Part shown: positions 5,107 to 6,065 of the stretch, in pieces
Position numbering within the stretch: the first letter of the stretch is position 1
Layout: every line of letters starts with the position of its first letter
NCBI GenBank assembly: GCA_021823385.1
Contig: JAKAOC010000159.1
Span: 1-6,065 of the forward strand
Direction: 5' to 3'
Length of the DNA: 6,065 nucleotides
DNA from: Actinomycetes bacterium
GTDB lineage: Bacteria > Actinomycetota > Acidimicrobiia > Acidimicrobiales > Acidimicrobiaceae
Notes under the pieces: generated by a model
Seen by the model: only the letters and a program-made list of their open reading frames with translations
Database searches by the model: none
What the model was told of the DNA's origin: nothing
Made by a program: the position numbers and the translations under genes

Positions 5107-6065
5107 TCATTTCAAGCTAGCGGCGATCGCTCGCAGCTTCTCGGTGGGGGCGACCGCCGCGATGCGAAGGCAATTGCGGGCGCTCGGCCCAAAGAATTCC
5201 CCTGGGCTGCCGACGATGCCGGTAGCCTCGGCGACCATGGCCGCCAGCTCGAAGCCGTCACGATCGGGGTCGCATGCCCAGATATAGAAGCCGCCCTCGG
5301 GCATCTCCACACCGAGCGAGAGGGAGCCGGCGATTTCCAGCAAGATCTCCAGCCGCTCCCGGTAGCGGCCGCGTTGCAGCTCCACGTGCTCCTGGTCCCC
5401 CAGGAGGGCCGCACCGATGGCCTGCATCGGCCCCGGAATCATCAGCCCCGCGTGCTTGCGCACCTCCGAGAGATAACGAACCAGCTCACGGTCTCCGGCG
5501 TAAAAGCCGACACGCCCACCCGCGAAGTTGGAGCGCTTGGATAGCGAATGCACCGCCAGCAGGCCCTCGGTCCCGTGTTCGAGCACCGTGCGGGCCGGCC
5601 GATCCCAAACGAACTCCACGTAGCACTCGTCCGCCACAACGAGGAAGCCGTGCTCCCGACCCGCCGCGACCACCTTCTGGTAGCCGGAAACCTTCCCGGT
5701 TGGGTTCGCAGGAGTGTTGACCCAGCAGCATAGAGCGCGGTCGAGCAGCTCGGGCTCGACCGAGCCAAGATCGAGCTCGCCATCGGGAGCGGCCTCGACA
5801 CCGACCGGCCGGCAGCCTGCAAGGACGGCGCCCATGGCATAGGTCGGGTAGGAGACGGCCGGATAGAGCACCACGTCCCGGGAGGGGTCGCGCAGCTTCA
5901 GGTACGCCGGCAGCCCGGCCACGAACTCCTTGCTTCCCACCGTCGCCGCCACCTGGCCAGCGGGCACCTCCACTCCGAAGCGAGCCTGCATCCACGCCGA
6001 GGCCGCCTCACGCAGCTGCACCGATCCGGGCGAGCTGGGATAGCCGCGAGCAAGGGAAAGGCTGG
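5107..6065 (-). CDS. dapC: Succinyldiaminopimelate aminotransferase, N-terminus cut by window edge
   Basis: This is a fold-type I PLP aminotransferase that converts N-succinyl-2-amino-6-ketopimelate to N-succinyl-L,L-diaminopimelate with glutamate as amino donor. The frame is open to the right edge: 318 complete codons are visible and the true start lies beyond 6065. In-frame residues at the edge (ARGYPSSPGSVQLREAASAWMQARFGV) match the family's N-terminal GYP..G...LR..I..W...RFG region, so the GTG at 6021 is not the start. Further motifs are YPAVSYPTYAMGA, WVNTPANPTGKV (substrate/PLP site), VVADECYVEF (PLP-ring Asp) and HSLSKRSNFAGGRVGFYAGD, in which the lysine coded at 5538-5536 forms the Schiff base with PLP. 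The C-terminus has RNCLRIAAVAPTE with the carboxylate-binding Arg. Context with dapD and dapE supports DapC over other class I aminotransferases. It is the first visible gene of the operon. Confidence 0.93.
   Translation of the reverse strand, partial: SLSLARGYPSSPGSVQLREAASAWMQARFGVEVPAGQVAATVGSKEFVAGLPAYLKLRDPSRDVVLYPAVSYPTYAMGAVLAGCRPVGVEAAPDGELDLGSVEPELLDRALCCWVNTPANPTGKVSGYQKVVAAGREHGFLVVADECYVEFVWDRPARTVLEHGTEGLLAVHSLSKRSNFAGGRVGFYAGDRELVRYLSEVRKHAGLMIPGPMQAIGAALLGDQEHVELQRGRYRERLEILLEIAGSLSLGVEMPEGGFYIWACDPDRDGFELAAMVAEATGIVGSPGEFFGPSARNCLRIAAVAPTEKLRAIAASLK

Noticed and set aside
5274..5720. Plus-strand frame opposite dapC rich in Pro, Arg and Ser
   Set aside because: The composition is typical of a shadow of GC-rich coding sequence, and dapC on the minus strand is unambiguous.
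1..6065. A new defence, mobile or biosynthetic system
   Set aside because: Every stretch is explained by recognised core genes. There are no repeats, integrase or transposase motifs, tRNA-borne attachment sites, toxin-antitoxin pairs or unexplained gene clusters.

Overview
The window looks like a stretch of ordinary chromosome from a GC-rich bacterium, most likely an actinobacterium. Three things point that way. A lexA gene is divergent from a small LysM protein that is followed by nrdR. The DapE resembles the actinobacterial type. The inositol-phosphatase-like protein has the [11 protein letters not shown] and WDFMAG signatures common in that phylum. DapD, however, resembles the Escherichia coli class rather than the longer mycobacterial class, so a deep-branching or uncultured actinobacterial lineage is more likely than a mycobacterium or streptomycete. 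This placement is inference from protein motifs only.

Left end (1-1005): the first ~33 codons of an L-threonine-aldolase-type gene run leftwards off the edge. Across an 83-bp gap, an inositol monophosphatase family gene runs rightwards. Its 3' end overlaps the next gene tail to tail by 11 bp.

Centre (995-3179): on the minus strand, a LysM protein, the ribonucleotide-reductase repressor nrdR and an SRPBCC (START-like) protein lie in a row and may form one operon. On the plus strand, lexA is divergent from the LysM gene. The lysM-lexA intergenic region holds one near-palindromic SOS-box-like site. Both genes are therefore probably LexA-controlled, as in the lexA-yneA, lexA-Rv2719c/chiZ and lexA-divS pairs of other Gram-positive bacteria.

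Right end (3189-6065): dapC, dapD and dapE lie on the minus strand as a tight, probably translationally coupled operon. They encode three consecutive steps of the succinylase branch of lysine and meso-diaminopimelate synthesis: succinylation (DapD), transamination (DapC) and desuccinylation (DapE). dapC is cut by the right edge, and the operon promoter lies outside the window. dapE converges on lexA with only 9 bp between the stop codons.

No tRNA, rRNA, CRISPR array, insertion sequence or attachment site was seen, and no gene-free stretch exceeds about 130 bp. I see no new multi-gene system. The points most worth a second look are the LexA/LysM SOS switch, the E. coli-type DapD in an actinobacterial setting, and several start-codon choices.
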